Assembly (NCBI GenBank): GCA_950097015.1
Contig: CATNEN010000025.1
Coordinates: 2,292,001 to 2,356,000, forward strand
Reading direction: 5' to 3'
DNA: 64,000 nt
Origin: Macrostomum hystrix
Lineage: Eukaryota; Platyhelminthes; Macrostomidae
The notes beneath the pieces were generated by a model. That model was not told the origin of the DNA, did no database searches, and saw only the letters and a program-made list of their open reading frames with translations. Positions within the stretch are counted from its first letter, which is position 1, and every line of letters starts with the position of its first letter. A program made the translations under genes and the position numbers. Below are positions 33,455 through 45,110 of the stretch, piece by piece.

Positions 33455-34298
33455 TTGTTCTACCTCACTCTCCCGGTTCTACCCCACTCTCCCAGTTCTA
33501 CCTCAATCCCCCGGTTCTACCCCACTCTCCCAGTTCTACCTCACTCTCCCAGTTCTACCTCACTCTCCCGGTTCTACCCCACTCTCCCAGTTCTACCTCA
33601 CTCTCCCAGTTCTACCTCAATCTCCCGGTTCTACCCCACTCTCCCAGTTCTACCTCACTCTCCCAGTTCTACCGCACTCTCCCAGTTCTACCGCACTCTC
33701 CCAGTTCTACCTCAATCTCCCGGTTCTACCCCACTCTCCCAGTTCTACCTCACTCTCCCAGTTCTACCGCACTCTCCCAGTTCTACCGCACTCTCCCAGT
33801 TCTACCTCACTCTCCCAGTTCTACCTCACTCTCCCGGTTCTACCCCACTCTCCCAGTTCTACCGCACTCTCCCAGTTCTTATGAACTCTCCCAGTTCGAC
33901 CCCACTCTCCCAGTTCTACCCCACTCTCCCAGTTCTTATGAACTCTCCCAGTTCTACCGCACTCTCCCAGTTCTACCTCAATCTCCCGGTTCTACCGCAC
34001 TCTCCCAGTTCTACCGCACTCTCCCAGTTCTACCTCAATCTCCCGGTTCTACCCCACTCTCCCAGTTCTACCTCACTCTCCCAGTTCTACCGCATTCTCC
34101 CAGTTCTACCGCACTCTCCCAGTTCTACCTCACTCTCCCAGTTCTACCTCACTCTCCCGGTTCTACCCCACTCTCCCAGTTCTACCTCACTCTCCCAGTT
34201 CTACCTCACTCTCCCGGTTCTACCCCACTCTCCCAGTTCTACCTCACTCTCCCAGTTCTACCTCAATCTCCCAGTTCTACCCCATTCTCCCAGTTTTA
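33455..34298 (+). repeat. 19-bp satellite array, first arm
   Basis: About 44 copies of TTCTACCCCACTCTCCCAG and variants (CTC or CGC for CCC; cTCAATCTCCCGG). Occasional units are replaced by CTTATGAACTCTCCCAG. The same unit occurs in reverse complement at 34885-36437. Confidence 0.95.
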
Positions 34299-34622
34299 GA
34301 ATTCTACAGGGTAGAAAAGAAAGTTCTAACACAGTTTTATATTGAGTTTTTTTGTCTTTTCCAGCATGAGGTCAGTATTTTTTAGCCTGCCACTAGGGAG
34401 CCACTTCAAGCTGAGAACAATTCGCAGACAGTGTCAATCGTTTTGATGTGTTGCATAATAAGCCACAACAAGGATATTTTCTGTAAACAAATCGAATTAA
34501 TTGTAATTCTTAACGTTGTACTCCAAAATTCGTATGCTTGCTGTATGTCTGTAGATAGAATGAAAACATATCTAACAATTAATACATTATCAAATTAAGT
34601 TGAGTGTCAGTTTCTTCAACAG

Positions 34623-34868
34623 ATTGACGAAACCATCCACTTCACTGATAAAAGAGTGATTACTCAGCTAGCCAAAGTCGTAGATGTTATATTAAAGTCG
34701 ATCACACCTGATAACTTAAAGATGAAAAAGGCATCATCCGTCAGCATCGAATTTAAGGGCGAGACGGCACCATGGCCGGCTTTTCAGGAATCCAGAAAAC
34801 AGCTGGAGCAGACAGGCTCTGCGCCGACATTCGTTTCGCCAGGGTCTGAGGGCAGCAATGAGTGTGAG
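34623..34868 (+). CDS. isolated internal exon of an unidentified gene
   Basis: Exactly 82 codons lie between a good acceptor (TTTCTTCAACAG, AG at 34621-34622) and a donor (GAG/GTAGAT, GT at 34869), both in phase 0. The sequence is non-repetitive and protein-like: IDETIHFTDKRVITQLAKVV, ITPDNLKMKKASSVSIEFKG, APWPAFQESRKQLEQTG. It is probably one exon of a plus-strand gene whose neighbouring exons lie beyond the satellites, but no adjoining exon was recognised between 32 and 40 kb. It sits in the spacer between two inverted satellite arms. Confidence 0.45.
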
Positions 34869-34884
34869 GTAGATGTGGAAGAGT

Positions 34885-36437
34885 AGGGTAGAACTGGGAG
34901 AGTGGGGTAGAACTGGGAGAGTGGGGTAGAACTGGGAGAGTGGGGTCGAACTGGGAGAGTTCATAAGAACTGGGAGAGTGGGGTAGAACTGGGAGAGTGG
35001 GGTCGAACTGGGAGAGTTCATAAGAACTGGGAGAGTGGGGTAGAACTGGGAAAGTGGGGTAGAACTGGGAAAGTGGGATAGAACTAGGAGAGTGGGGTAG
35101 AACTGGAAAATTAGGGTAGAACTGGGAGAGTGGGGTAGAACTGGGAAAGTGGGGTAGAACTGGGAGAGTTCATAAGAACTGGGAGAGTTCATAAGAACTG
35201 GGAGAGTGGGGTAGAACTGGGAAAGTGGGGTAGAACTGGGAAAGTGGGATAGAACTGGGAGAGTGGGGTAGAACTGGGAAAGTGGGGTAGAACTGGGAGA
35301 GTGGGGTAGAACTGGGAAAGTGGGGTAGAACTGGGAAAGTGGGATAGAACTGGGAGAGTGGGGTAGAACTGGGAAAGTGGGGTAGAACTGGGAGAGTGGG
35401 GTAGAACTGGGAAAGTGGGGTAGAACTGGGAGAGTTCATAAGAACTGGGAGAGTTCATAAGAACTGGGAGAGTGGGGTAGAACTGGGAAAGAGGGGTAGA
35501 ACTGGGAAAGTGGGGTAGAACTGGGAAAGTGGGGTAGAACTGGGAGAGTTCATAAGAACTGGGAGAGTTCATAAGAACTGGGAGAGTGGGGTAGAACTGG
35601 GAAAGTGGGGTAGAACTGGGAGAGTTCATAAGAACTGGGAGAGTTCATAAGAACTGGGAGAGTGGGGTAGAACTAGGAAAGTGGGGTAGAACTGGGAGAG
35701 TGGGGTAGAACTGGGAAAGTTCATAAGAACTGGGAGAGTTCATAAGAACTGGGAGAGTGGGGTAGAACTGGGAAAGTGGGGTAGAACTGGGAGAGAGGGG
35801 TAGAACTGGGAGAGAGGGATAGAACTGGGAGAGTGGGGTAGAACTGGGAAAGTGGGGTAGAACTGGGAGAGTGGGGTAGAACTGGGTGAGTGGGGTAGAA
35901 CTGGGAGAGTGGGGTAGAACTGGGAGAGTGGGGTAGAACTGGGAGAGTGGGGTAGAACTGGGAGAGAGGGGGTAGAACTGGGAGAGTTCATAAGAACTGG
36001 GAGAGTCGGGTAGAACTGGGAGAATGGGGTAGAACTGGGAGAGAGGGGTAGAACTGGGAGAGTGGGGTAGAACTGGGAGAGTTCATAAGAACTGGGAGAG
36101 TTCATAAGAACTGGGAGAGTGGGGTAGAACTGGGAGAGTGGGGTAGAACTGGGAGAGTGGGGTAGAACTGGGAGAGTGGGGTAGAACTGGGAGAGTGGGG
36201 TAGAACTGGGAGAGAGGGGTAGAACCAGGAGAGTGGACTGTGAGAGTGGGGTAGAACTGGGAGAGTGGGGTAGAACTGGGAGAGAGGGGTAGAACCAGGA
36301 GAGTGGACTGTGAGAGTGGGGTAGAACTGGCAGAGTGGGGTAGAACTGGGAAAGTGGGGTAGAACTGGGGAGAGTGGACTGTGAGAGTGGGTAGAACTGG
36401 GAGAGTGGGGTAGAACTGGGAGAGTGGGGTAGAACTG
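34885..36437 (-). repeat. 19-bp satellite array, second (inverted) arm
   Basis: About 80 copies of GGTAGAACTGGGAGAGTGG, the exact reverse complement of the first arm's unit. Variants include GAAAGTGG, GAGAGGGG and the shared GTTCATAAGAACTGGGAGA unit. Toward the right end a 17-bp insert (GGAGAGTGGACTGTGA) recurs three times. Confidence 0.95.
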
Positions 36438-37234
36438 GGGATTCCTACCCCCATAGCTTGTCTAAGTAAGCCATTCAGTTGTCAGCCGTGAGTCACTATC
36501 CACCAGTTCGCAATGCAATATTTGCTCACACCGGGCAGACCACAGCAGCTAATGCAACAAGCAGGTTGTCAACAGTGAGCCTTCATAGTTGAGGTGATAA
36601 GCCGAGTTATGTTTAGGCATTTCTCGTGTAAGTCTCCGTCAGTCTTACACTAAAAGATTAGCTTTAATGATTAGGAATATATTTGAAAATCGCCCAGATT
36701 ACATTGCGGAGCATTAGAATGAGGCTTTGCAGTCGTTGCGGTTTCAACATTTACATAGAGCTTCAGGACTTTGATTTGGCCCTATTCGGAATGTAAAGCA
36801 TTATCAGTTTAAAGTCATCGTGTCGAAGCTATGCTGCTCACAATTCTACACGTATTGCTGAGCTCACTTGTTTTTGTTTAAATAAAAAAATTATCCAACT
36901 TCCAAGGAGCAAGCAAGATTTTTTTAGATCATAAAGTTGTTACTTTGGGTTGTCAGTTTTTCTCGGGAGACATACGTTGCTTTGACGATGCAATAAACTT
37001 AGAAGAAACTATATTATATTCAGAACTATACGAGTTAGAATCATAAAATGATCCTTAGCCAGCGAAAATAGCTTTACATAACTACATGCTGAAGCTCTTC
37101 TGAATTGCGTAAACACTGCTTGGGTCAAGTCATTTGGAGTGACTAAACATATGTGGATTGGATTCAGGAGAAGAATGCTAATTCTCTAAAGGTAGATAAT
37201 AAACCTGAGAAACTACATAGGGAAAGATTTTCAA
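36438..37234. other. noncoding, no feature seen
   Basis: Unique AT-leaning sequence between two satellite arrays. No exon, tRNA or repeat recognised. Confidence 0.4.
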
Positions 37235-37979
37235 TAGGAAGACAACTGAAGCTTTCAATTGGTAGATAACTGAAGCATTCAATTGGTAGATAACTGAAGC
37301 ATTCAATTGGTAGATAACTGAAGCATTCAATTGGTAGATAACTGAAGCTTTCAATTAGTAGATAACTGAAGCTTTCAACTGGTAGATAACTGAAGCTTTC
37401 AATTGGTAGATAACTGAAGCTTTCAATTAGTAGATAACTGAAGCTTTCAACTGGTAGATAACTGAAGCTTTCAATTGGTAGATAACTGAAGCTTTCAACT
37501 GGTAGATAACTGAAGCTTTCAATTGGTAGATAACTGAAGCTTTCAATTGGTAGATAACTGAAGCTTTCAACTGGTAGATAACTGAAGCTTTCAATTGGTA
37601 GATAACTGAAGCTTTCAATTAGTAGATAACTGAAGCTTTCAACTGGTAGATAACTGAAGCTTTCAATTAGTAGATAACTGAAGCTTTCAATTAGTAGATA
37701 ACTGAAGCTTTCAATTGGTAGATAACTGAATCTTTCAACTGGTAGATAACTGAAGCTTTCAATTGGTAGATAACTGAAGCTTTCAATTGGTAGATAACTG
37801 AATCTTTCAACTGGTAGATAACTGAATTTTTCAACTGGTAGATAACTGAAGCTTTCAATTGGTAGACAATTGAATCTTTCAACTGGTAGATAACTGAAGC
37901 TTTCAATTGGTAGATAACTGAAGCTTTCAATTGGTAGATAACTGAAGCTTTCAGTTGGTAGATAACTGAAGCTTTCAAT
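37235..37979. repeat. 24-bp tandem array (about 31 copies)
   Basis: Core GAAGCTTTCAATTGGTAG followed by ATAACT, with C/T and G/A variants at fixed positions. The period divisible by 3 creates a minus-strand frame of 274 codons (an SFSYLPIE repeat) that I regard as an artefact. Confidence 0.93.
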
Positions 37980-38121
37980 AACAGTCATCTGAATGATCCG
38001 ACCAAAAGGAATGAATTCAAAGGACCGGCTCAGTTACGCACGTATAGGATCAATAGGTATAAATTTGAGACAAATTAAGTGCTTAAAATGATCAATTAGT
38101 TTAACTATCCGTTGAACTTAC

Positions 38122-38423
38122 ACTCAAGGGTGATCTCTTAGACACTAAAATATACCAATGGGGGCAAGACAAAGCCTCATACTGATAAGGATGCTTTTCA
38201 CTTGAGGTCCAGTCTGAGATAAAGTTTCTGAGCGGAGCCTCTTTTAATGAAACTCTCAGTGAATACAAGACACTATGCGGGACAATTCGACAGAATAAGG
38301 ATCCTTTGATATCCCGCGACCAATTATTCAGTAGTTTGGTTTCTGAGCAGTCCAGAGCATTCCGCCTCATCAATTCCTCTGCATAGGTGTAAGACATCAC
38401 GGAATGATGGCTTTGGCCTACAT
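38122..38423 (-). CDS. candidate exon of an unidentified gene
   Basis: Open frame between an acceptor (GTGCATGCAG, AG at 38425-38424) and a consensus donor (AGT/GTAAGT, exon ends 38122), about 100 residues. It includes SYTYAEELMRRNALDCSETK, LFCRIVPHSVLYSLRVSLKE and KHPYQYEALSCPHWYILVSK. The composition, with evenly spread Cys, Trp and Tyr, looks like folded protein and is unlike the surrounding repeats. No family recognised and no partner exon found; the 24-bp array would be in its downstream intron. Confidence 0.35.
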
Positions 38424-38647
38424 CTGCATGCACACTTGCAGTTGCACGGAATAGCAATTAGATTTGAATAAAGAACACTTTGGCCAACTGCCAAGCAAAG
38501 GTTCCATATACTAAATCAATAGGAAATTGTGATGGTGAATCTTGAAATTAATTCCAATGCATGAGCATTGAACATGCGCTTCAATTGTTTGGAATATTGT
38601 TTAATTGTGTAGGCACTGGACATTTGCTGTTCGCTGTTTTCAATATT

Positions 38648-38933
38648 TACTGTAATTCACAGCTGCATTACTGCTGTAATTCACTGCTGCATTACTGCTG
38701 TAATTCACTGCTGCATTACTGCTGTAATTCGCTGCTGCATTACTGCTGTAATTCACTGCTGCATTACTGCTGTAATTCACTGCTGCATTACTGCTGTAAT
38801 TCACTGCTGCATTACTGCTGTAATTCACTGCTGCATTACTGCTGTAATTCACTGCTGCATTACTGCTGTAATTCACTGCTGCATTACTGCTGTAATTCAC
38901 TGCTGCATTACTGCTGTAATTCACAGCTGCATT
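38648..38933. repeat. 24-bp tandem array (about 12 copies)
   Basis: Highly uniform unit containing CTGCTGCATTACTGCTG and TAATTCA. Almost no variation between copies, so expansion is recent. The frames it opens on both strands are artefacts. Confidence 0.93.
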
Positions 38934-38934
38934 A

Positions 38935-39030
38935 GAAATTTGGGTTGGTGTAGCAGCCTCCCCAGTCCAAGGACTGAACAATTGTACACAATGTACATAG
39001 TAACTTGGCTGTACATCTGTAATTTATATT
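38935..39030 (+). repeat. SINE family A, 3' tail fragment
   Basis: GGTTGGTGTAGCAGCCTCCC, then CAGTCCAAGGACTGAACAA, matches the 3' body of the copy at 48525-48820 (GGGTGTGGCGTCCCCCCAGT, then CCATGGACTGAACAG). Confidence 0.5.
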
Positions 39031-40110
39031 CTCCATCTCAGTATTCAAATGTGCCGATAGACTTGAAATGTATCAACTGCACTTGACCGCACTGCTAAAC
39101 ATCTAAAAGGAAATATATCAGAAATATCACAATATGAAAAGCTATTATAGCATAGGCTATACATTCACTATCAATGTAGTCCTTAGATAATATAGTATTA
39201 TATCTAGTCTTTGTTAAGTTCCAATGTGGGTGCATCTGGATGCTCAACAAAGACCACACGGCAGCATAGCACCTGGTACATATAGAGCAATTGCATCATT
39301 CTCCGCGGCTTCGTTTTATCCATCCAGCGAGGCATGACATCACTCTTTGTACGTCTAGACAAAGCAAGATTACAGGCGACAGCAGAACGACTTCCACACT
39401 GGATAAGTTTAAGATTTTAAATCAACATTGGCAGCCCTCGTGTTGGCCCAACACTTTGTCCATTTTTATATTACGCGAGTATATAGTTTCAATGCGACAG
39501 GTAAACTTTGTTAATCGCATTGCAGGAGCTAGCTATATTAGTCTTTGTTGGGCTTAGTTCTGTCAGTTGGGCCGAATCAATGGAGACCTGTTGTTGCCAT
39601 ACAGATGTCGCTATATAAATTCTTTTGATGGAATCTAAGCCCTTCTGAATAAGTTCCGGGACATCTTAGATGCCTATCTGCCGTTATCCATCTCCACATT
39701 AGCACGGAATTCCAGACACTTCTCAAACCCAACCTGAAATTAGCCCAGTGTGAGCATTAGGTCTCTATCTATTCTTTGAGCTCATCGCCCACCTGTTTCG
39801 CATGAGGGACTCAAGAAAAGACAAGAGAAATTTGAGCAGTATAAAGATTCCAAAAACAATTTCAATTGTCACACTCGCGCCGTCTATTTCATCTGATTCC
39901 ATCCTTAGTTTTGCAGCGTTGCTAAGGCGCTTGGGCGAGTCTTGACGAACAGCGGCCGTGTAGTGTCAAAATCACCGCTCATCCTCTCGTGTTGGAATAC
40001 TAGAACCATTAATTAACTAATTAGGAGAGCTTTTTCATAGCTGGACACACTTCAGTGAGAGAGATGAAGAGGAAAAAACACAAAGAGCACAACACAGTGG
40101 AGTTTGGCTA
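39031..40110. other. upstream region of the RhoGAP gene, no feature seen
   Basis: Unique sequence without recognised exons. The open frame at 39291-39557 has no domain or splice support. Confidence 0.4.
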
Positions 40111-40116
40111 TCTCAG

Positions 40117-40228
40117 CCAATAGGAACACGCCATTGGAGCCGGCCCAACCAGCCAATGAGAGGCGAGATTCAATTCCTCCACTACCCCTGCTGGGCTAAC
40201 AGCTGACGGTGGCATATATATAGATTGG
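40117..40228 (+). promoter_or_regulatory. RhoGAP promoter: multiple CCAAT boxes and a TATA box
   Basis: CCAAT at 40117-40121 and 40153-40157, inverted CCAAT (ATTGG) at 40133-40137 and 40224-40228, and a TATA element (ATATATATAG, 40214-40223) about 90 bases before the ATG. Initiation is expected near the TTTCAGTCA at about 40243-40251. Closely spaced CCAAT boxes are NF-Y sites and are typical of mitotic genes such as cyclin B; human ARHGAP19 is cell-cycle regulated, so this fits, by inference. Confidence 0.5.
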
Positions 40229-40313
40229 AATTGCGCAAAGCATTTCAGTCAAGGCAAGCTCTTGCAAGCTGATTGTTCACTAAGGCATTTAATAACTAGC
40301 CAGCGTGCCAATC

Positions 40314-43300
40314 ATGACCCTGGCCTCTCAAACTGCTGATAAGTGTTCCATTGTCGCGGCCGAGTTGCGGCAACATCAGGCGCCACAGATGACAGCTGAG
40401 GTAAGAATTATTAGAGCCATTATATTTTTCTTGTAGGTCGGGAGTTCGATTCCTGACTCCACTAGAACAATTTGTGTCCTTTGACAATAGTCAGTGGTGG
40501 TCCGAAGTTCGAATGCCATCCCAAAAGAAAAAAAATCTCGCGTCTCTCAAAAGAGACCAATAGTCGAAATGAGTTAGAAATTTGACTGGGTGTGATAGCA
40601 CACACTGGTCCCAGAAATCGTGGTTCATTTCTAATCCCAAACCCATAAACCCAACTCGCCGGGCAGGACAGCACCGCCCGCTACTGCCGCCGGTTGAACT
40701 CAGTGCTCAACACGCGGCCCGACGGCCCGAATCCAGAAGACGCCCGTCTGGCTGAGACAGCTCGCCTCTTCCGACGTCTCAGGCCGGAGCAGTTCTGCGA
40801 GCTGGCCCGAGTACACCTGGCCTTCCTGCTCGACCTGCCGCACTTCGACTATGAAGATGTTGGCCACAATGGCGGTGGAGGCGGACGACGGACTAGCTTC
40901 CGATTGTTGCCCAGACTGCCAGGACTGAGGAGATGTGAGTGTACTGGCAGGGTGAGAGGAAGGACGGGTAGGGTGAGAGGAAGATGGTTAGGGTGAGAGG
41001 AAGATGAGTAGGGTGAGAGGAAGAAGAGGAAGATAGTTTAGGTGAGAGGATGAGATGGGTGAGATGGGGTAGGGTGAGATGGGGTAGGGTAAGAGGAAAA
41101 TGGGTAGGGTGAGAGGATGATGATTAGGGTAAGAGGAAGATGGTTAGGGTCAGAAGAAGATGAATTAGGGTGAGAGGAAGATGAGTAGGGTGAGAGGAAG
41201 ATGAGTAGGGTGAGAGGAAGATGAGTAGGGTGAGGAAGATGAGTAGGGTGAGAGGAAGATGAGTAGGGTGAGAGGAAGATGAGTAGGGTGAGAGGAAGAT
41301 GAGTAGGGTGAGAGGAAGATGAGCAGGGTGAGAGGAAGATGAGTAGGGTGAGAGGGAGATGGGTAGGGTGAGAGGCAGATGAGTTTGCTAATAAAGAAAA
41401 GACAGGTATCACAGGATAAAATATGGAGTGATTCCCAATGTGTTTTAAATTGTTAGCTTTAGCTAATGAGTTTATCAGCAAACCATTTAGCACATTTTCA
41501 ACAAATTCTTGAGTGCCCAAGTCCAAATTTATAAAAAAGCAATGGAAACTAAAGGTTTAATACTCGAATTTGGTTGCCATCACAAGTCTGTTTTATTATC
41601 AACAAATTTGCAACTACAACATAAGCCCCATGGGCTTCGAGTGCATGTATTCACTGAGTCGTGTACCCGCAGGCAAAGTCCTTAGAAGCCAATTGAAAAA
41701 CATTCTCCCAGTTGCACCTTGCGTACTAGCTCCCCGACACACTCGTAGACTCATCCGCACTCAATTTCGACTCGAACATACACAAAGCTTTAGTTGCTAA
41801 GCGAGTGTCTCGATTGTCTCATTTTGAGACTGCCGCGCAATAGCTATAGAGACTCAAATATATATGGAAATTGCTGCGGGGCACACTAAGGACTGACTAA
41901 TAAGCTAGAGCACAGATTCCCAACACATCTCAACTCTGGCACCCAACAGTGCTGATTGAGTTATAAGAAGCCTATTTAACACATTTATAGGGGCTCTTGT
42001 TTAGAGTTAAGAAAGGCGAAAACACCCTTTGGGTATTCACAGACCCATAGCTGATTGTTTTTGGTTTCGAGGTGCGAAAAACCGCGGACCAGATGGGAGT
42101 GAGTGAAGGGGCTGGATAGTTCTAAGAAATCACCAATTCTAAGCATCCTGCTGAGGCCCAATATGGGTCCACTTGAGTTAGCTAAAGCACTGGCGAAAAT
42201 TGGGACCCTTTTATATGATGCACTGCAAACAATGGCACCGCCACCGACTGTGGCGATAGGCAGGTAAGGTAGGCAGGTAGATAAGTAAATAATTGGTAGG
42301 TAGATAGATTAAGAGTTGTGATTGGTTGCTAGTAATTAGATCTATTGCGTAGGTAGACTGTTGGGTAGATGTTGGGTGTTAGGCAGTTCAATAATCTATC
42401 AACGCCACGCCTTCCTAACCGCAGTGGCAGTTCGCAGCCAGAGCAATCTGCCAGTCGCGTCATTGTCAACGTCGGCATCCGGCAGTCAAGTTGGCGGCGG
42501 TCGCGGAGTAGACGGCCCGGTGGCCGCTGGATTATCGCTGCTGCTGCGCCACCTGCACGATGGAGATCGTGAGTCGCAATGATTAGTTCTCATAGTCGTA
42601 GTCAGATCTCGCACCGATCATTCTCAGTGCATGCAGTGCAAGCCAGAATGAGACGGCACCATGCAGGACATCTGCAGTTGAGTGCACCCATAGCATATTA
42701 CACCAGTCTGTACATGCGGGCACACCTGGTATGCCACAATGCACACTTGGCGGACCAGAAAGATGAGCCGGGCATTCTCACCTGGGGCGGAAGTAGCTGA
42801 TTGAAATCTTCCAAAATCTATTTAATTCTCCCACTTCACCTATTCTAAATCGAGTATAGTCGATTGTTTGAAAACAATTAGCTGTATTTTGCCCCTTAGG
42901 CTTGGGTCCACAGCTGGAAATCAGATTTAGCCCTATTCCGAAAAACAGTGGGTGGAATAAATTAATCCCTCCAAGCTATGGACCCAACCCTAAGTGGTCT
43001 ATAATCGATTCAATTAGCAAAGAACGGCCTGACTATTCAGCATAAACAAATTATAATCAGACAAAAGCAATCTGAAACCTCTGCAATTGAATCTGATGCT
43101 TAATTCAAGCCAAGTGAAATAAGAATCTTAAAAAGGTGTTAATCGATTGTCAATTGGTCATTGTTTAACCAAACTTGTCAAATTCGTTCAAGGCTACAAA
43201 ACTGAGGGAATCTTCCGCAAGACTGGCAGCTGCGGCCGGCAACGCGAGCTGCTGCGCTGCCTGCTCAACGGCGGTCGGCCTGAGCTCGAATCCTACACTG

Positions 43301-45076
43301 TACACGACGTGGCCAGCGTGCTGAAGCAGCTGTTGAGGTGCCCGGAGGAGCCGCTGCTGACTGAGCGTCATTTGGAGATTCTAGCGGCTATCGGAGGTGA
43401 GGCTTATAATAATAATAATAATAATATAATAATAATAATAATTGGAGGAGGGCTGTGGGCAAGGGCACACCATTTGGGGACACTTGAGCCGCTGCCAGCG
43501 AGGGGGCAAATCTTCCCATTTCGCTGACTCCTGAGCACACACGCACAACGTACGCAGGCACACACTCACACAGGTGTGTACATCTGCCCTGACTTTCTCA
43601 TCGTCAGGCAGTTACATTTCACGGTGCCTTGGAGGTTGGCCCTCAAGGGTGTAAATTGTACGAAAAGCCCTCGAGCCTTCTCTCCGCGGCTGCGCCCCAA
43701 ATGAATGCGGCTTCGCCGCGGAATCGAGCTTAGGGACCTTGGTGCGAGAGGCAAGCGTGTGGATGTGAGGCTTAGTTCCAATGAGTTCAAATCAAAGCTT
43801 AAAAACAGAACAGAAAATAAAAATAAAAACTGACGCTCTTGATTCCATCGACAGATCTCGGAGGCAGGGCGCCAGATGAACTCAGCAACTCACAACAGCA
43901 GCAGCAGCAGCAGCTAATCCGCTGTCGCCGGCTCCGAGCCGCCCGGCTTCTGATGCAGCTCCTGCCTGATGGAAGCGCCCGACTGCTGGCCCGCCTGCTG
44001 CGACTGCTGGCTGCGGTGGCTGCGGCGCCGTCGACCAGAATGTCCTGCGCCACCTTGGGCACAGTCTTCGGCCCTGTGCTGCTGGGCAACAACAGCAAGT
44101 CGGTGAGTGCCGCGCAGCTTCTCATCGTGGACCCATAGCTAAACCATGCAGCAGTTAACTAATTCACGTTAAATCCTCACTCAAAATTTCAGTGCGAGCC
44201 GGGCCAGGTGCAGAAGCGAATCGAGAGTTTGAATAGTGCCACCGCCTTCCTCATTACCAACTGCGCCACACTCAGATTGGTGAGGCTTACTCAGAATGCT
44301 TGGTAAACAAGTCAGTGGGCAACAAGCAGTGAATGAGGGTTAGGATAAGGGAGATAAAGAGCTATTTAATTTGGTGTTCTCGAGTAAGACACTTAACTCC
44401 CTACTGCTGCATTCGCATAGCTGTAAAATGGCGAGTAGCATCAGTTGGGGGTCGGTGGCAGAGCAGTAAACGCGTTTGCCTCTCGAGGCCACATTCATTT
44501 GGGGTGCAGCCGCGGAGAGAAGGCTCGAGGGCTTGTCGTACAATTTACACCCTTGAGGGCCAACCTCCAAGGCACTGTGAAGTGTAACTGCCTGACGATG
44601 AGTCAGGGCAGATGTACACACCTGTGTATCTCCTCGTCATTGGGTCTAATGTCACCAAATGATGTGCCATTACCCGCAGCTTTCCTGCAGTTATTATTAT
44701 TATTGTAGTAGCAGTTTGGAGTAGAAAAAATAGTGGGTGCCTTTGGAAAGCTGAGCCTTATCTGGTCTATAGCGGTTCTTTAATACTCTCATTCTCATAT
44801 TCAAATTCTCAGATTCCGCGCACCTTCGCCGAAGATCTCAAGCGTCATTTCGATCAGTTGACAGCGGCGACGGCGGCGGCCGCTTCCGAGGCAGCGGTCC
44901 CTGACGCGCCGCCCGCAGCTGCCGGCTCGAGTGGCGCCGATGTGTACAGTCAGACTCAGCTGGCCCAGCTCATCGACCATGTCAGCCGACTGCCGCCGGG
45001 CTGTCGGGACCGACGCAGGTTCGAGCGCAGATTTCACAGTCACCTCATCCAGCAGCAGCAGCAGCTGCAAAGAATT

Positions 45077-45110
<34 letters not shown>

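Noticed and set aside
33272-34345. 357-codon plus-strand frame and several minus-strand frames at 34734-36454 (FYPTLPVLPHSPSST type)
   Set aside because: Translation of the 19-bp satellite; three units make 57 bases, so all frames stay open. Not a gene.
37164-37988. 274-codon minus-strand frame (SFSYLPIE repeat)
   Set aside because: Artefact of the 24-bp array; other frames of the same array are open too.
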